Origin: an uncultured Mailhella sp.
GTDB lineage: Bacteria > Desulfobacterota > Desulfovibrionia > Desulfovibrionales > Desulfovibrionaceae
NCBI RefSeq assembly: GCF_944324995.1
Contig: NZ_CALUYL010000028.1
Span: 1-41,286 of the forward strand
Length of the DNA: 41,286 bases
Direction: 5' to 3'
Positions 40,502 to 41,286 of this stretch are shown piece by piece. A model generated the notes under the pieces. It did no database searches and had not been told where the DNA came from. It saw nothing but the letters and a program-made list of their open reading frames with translations. The position numbers and the translations under genes were made by a program. Each line of letters starts with the position of its first letter. The first letter of the stretch is position 1.

Positions 40502-41286
40502 ATGTTCATCAAATCCCTCCTTGTCAACGGCGTCCGTCGTCAGGTGCTTGTCAATGCGGATGACTCGCTTGCCAACGTCCTGCGCGACCAGCTGCAGCTT
40601 ACCAGCGTGAAGCTGGGCTGCGAAAAGGGTCACTGCGGCGCCTGCAGCGTCATCCTCAACGGCAAGCTCACGCGCACCTGCGTGCTGAAGATGAAACGCG
40701 TGCCCGATGATGCCGCCATCATCACCCTGGAAGGCATCGGAACGCCCGATCATCTGCATCCGCTTCAGGAAGCGTGGATTTTCCATGGCGCGGCCCAGTG
40801 CGGCTTCTGTACGCCCGGCTTCATCGTGGCGGCCTACGCCCTGCTGCAGGAAAATCCCTCGCCCACCAGAGAGGAAGTGCGCGACTGGTTCCAGAAGAAC
40901 CGCAACGTCTGCCGCTGCACGGGCTACATTCCGATCATCAACGCCGTCATGGACGCCGCCGCCGTCATGCGCGGCGACAAGGACATTGAGGAAATCCGCT
41001 ACAAGGAACCCGCCGAAGGTCATCACCTCGGCTCCACCAAGCCGCGTCCGAGCGCCGTGGCCAAGGTGACCGGCACCGCCGAATTCGGCGCCGACGCCGC
41101 CGTTCACATGCCCGCCAACACGCTGCATCTGGCTCTCGCTCAGGCCAAGGTTTCCCATGCCAACATCAAGGGCATCGACACCTCCGAAGCCGAAAAGATG
41201 CCCGGCGTGTTCCGCGTGCTCACCCACAAGGACGTCAAGGGCAAGAACCGCATCACCGGCCTCATCACCTTCCCCGACAACAAGGG
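40502..41286 (+). CDS. mop: Mop-type molybdenum hydroxylase (aldehyde oxidoreductase), 5' part
   Basis: 261 codons are visible and the frame runs off the window. The first [2Fe-2S] site is C40, C45, C48, C60 (GCEKGHCGAC...TC) and the second is C100, C103, C137, C139 (CGFCTPG, CRCTGY). These are the numbers I recall for D. gigas aldehyde oxidoreductase. The start of the molybdopterin domain (VAKVTGTAEFGADA) follows from about residue 180. This is the single-chain xanthine oxidase family layout without an FAD domain. Ribosome site GGAG lies 6 nt before ATG 40502. The substrate (aldehydes or other) depends on the missing part. Confidence 0.93.
   Translation, partial: MFIKSLLVNGVRRQVLVNADDSLANVLRDQLQLTSVKLGCEKGHCGACSVILNGKLTRTCVLKMKRVPDDAAIITLEGIGTPDHLHPLQEAWIFHGAAQCGFCTPGFIVAAYALLQENPSPTREEVRDWFQKNRNVCRCTGYIPIINAVMDAAAVMRGDKDIEEIRYKEPAEGHHLGSTKPRPSAVAKVTGTAEFGADAAVHMPANTLHLALAQAKVSHANIKGIDTSEAEKMPGVFRVLTHKDVKGKNRITGLITFPDNK

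Overview
The window looks like chromosomal DNA from a sulfate-reducing (or related sulfidogenic) member of the Desulfovibrionaceae. Four things support this: a selenocysteine formate dehydrogenase operon with its own multiheme c3-like cytochrome, a molybdenum hydroxylase whose visible iron-sulfur cysteines fall at the same residue numbers I recall for Desulfovibrio gigas aldehyde oxidoreductase, a molybdate transport locus, and moderately high GC with strong third-position GC. The genus cannot be fixed from sequence reading alone. I see no transposase, integrase, phage gene, CRISPR array or rRNA. The region reads as core chromosome with several long gene-free spacers.

Layout. 1-5.1 kb (minus strand): two identical tRNA-Lys genes, a split ThrE/YjjP-YjjB exporter, and an apparent operon running small membrane protein, HD hydrolase, YmdB-like phosphodiesterase, tpiA, secG. 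5.8-10.3 kb (plus): dnaE, then queD translationally coupled to a degenerate methyltransferase-like gene. 10.8-12.1 kb (minus): a small hypothetical gene and an AI-2E family transporter. 12.4-15.3 kb (plus): a TetR regulator coupled to uppP, then a manganese-type pyrophosphatase between two identical elongator tRNA-Met genes. 15.8-21.1 kb (plus): the formate dehydrogenase operon fdhA (with an in-frame UGA selenocysteine codon), fdhB, fdhE and a cytochrome with five heme motifs. 21.7-24.0 kb (minus): tRNA-Phe, a zinc-ribbon membrane protein, hpt and a TlpA-like thioredoxin. 24.1-30.0 kb (plus): an RpoH-like sigma factor with a long acidic N-terminal extension, a TPR lipoprotein, a second lipoprotein, rpiB and radA. 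Then prmA (minus), pth, rho, tRNA-Arg and an unrecognised lipoprotein (plus).

The last 6 kb is a molybdenum region: modB-modC (plus), modA (minus, convergent), a histidine phosphatase, a molybdopterin-binding-domain protein, and the start of a Mop-type molybdenum hydroxylase that runs off the end. Upstream of the molybdopterin-binding gene lie an AT-rich array of inverted repeats, a well-spaced promoter and a compact folded leader. I read the leader as a candidate molybdenum/tungsten cofactor riboswitch; this is the most interesting regulatory feature here.

The genes fit together as metal-dependent respiration: periplasmic formate oxidation on a Mo/W selenoenzyme, electron transfer to a multiheme cytochrome, molybdate import, and cofactor-handling proteins with a possible cofactor-sensing leader. 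The rest is housekeeping (replication, translation, tRNA modification, transcription termination, cell wall lipid recycling).
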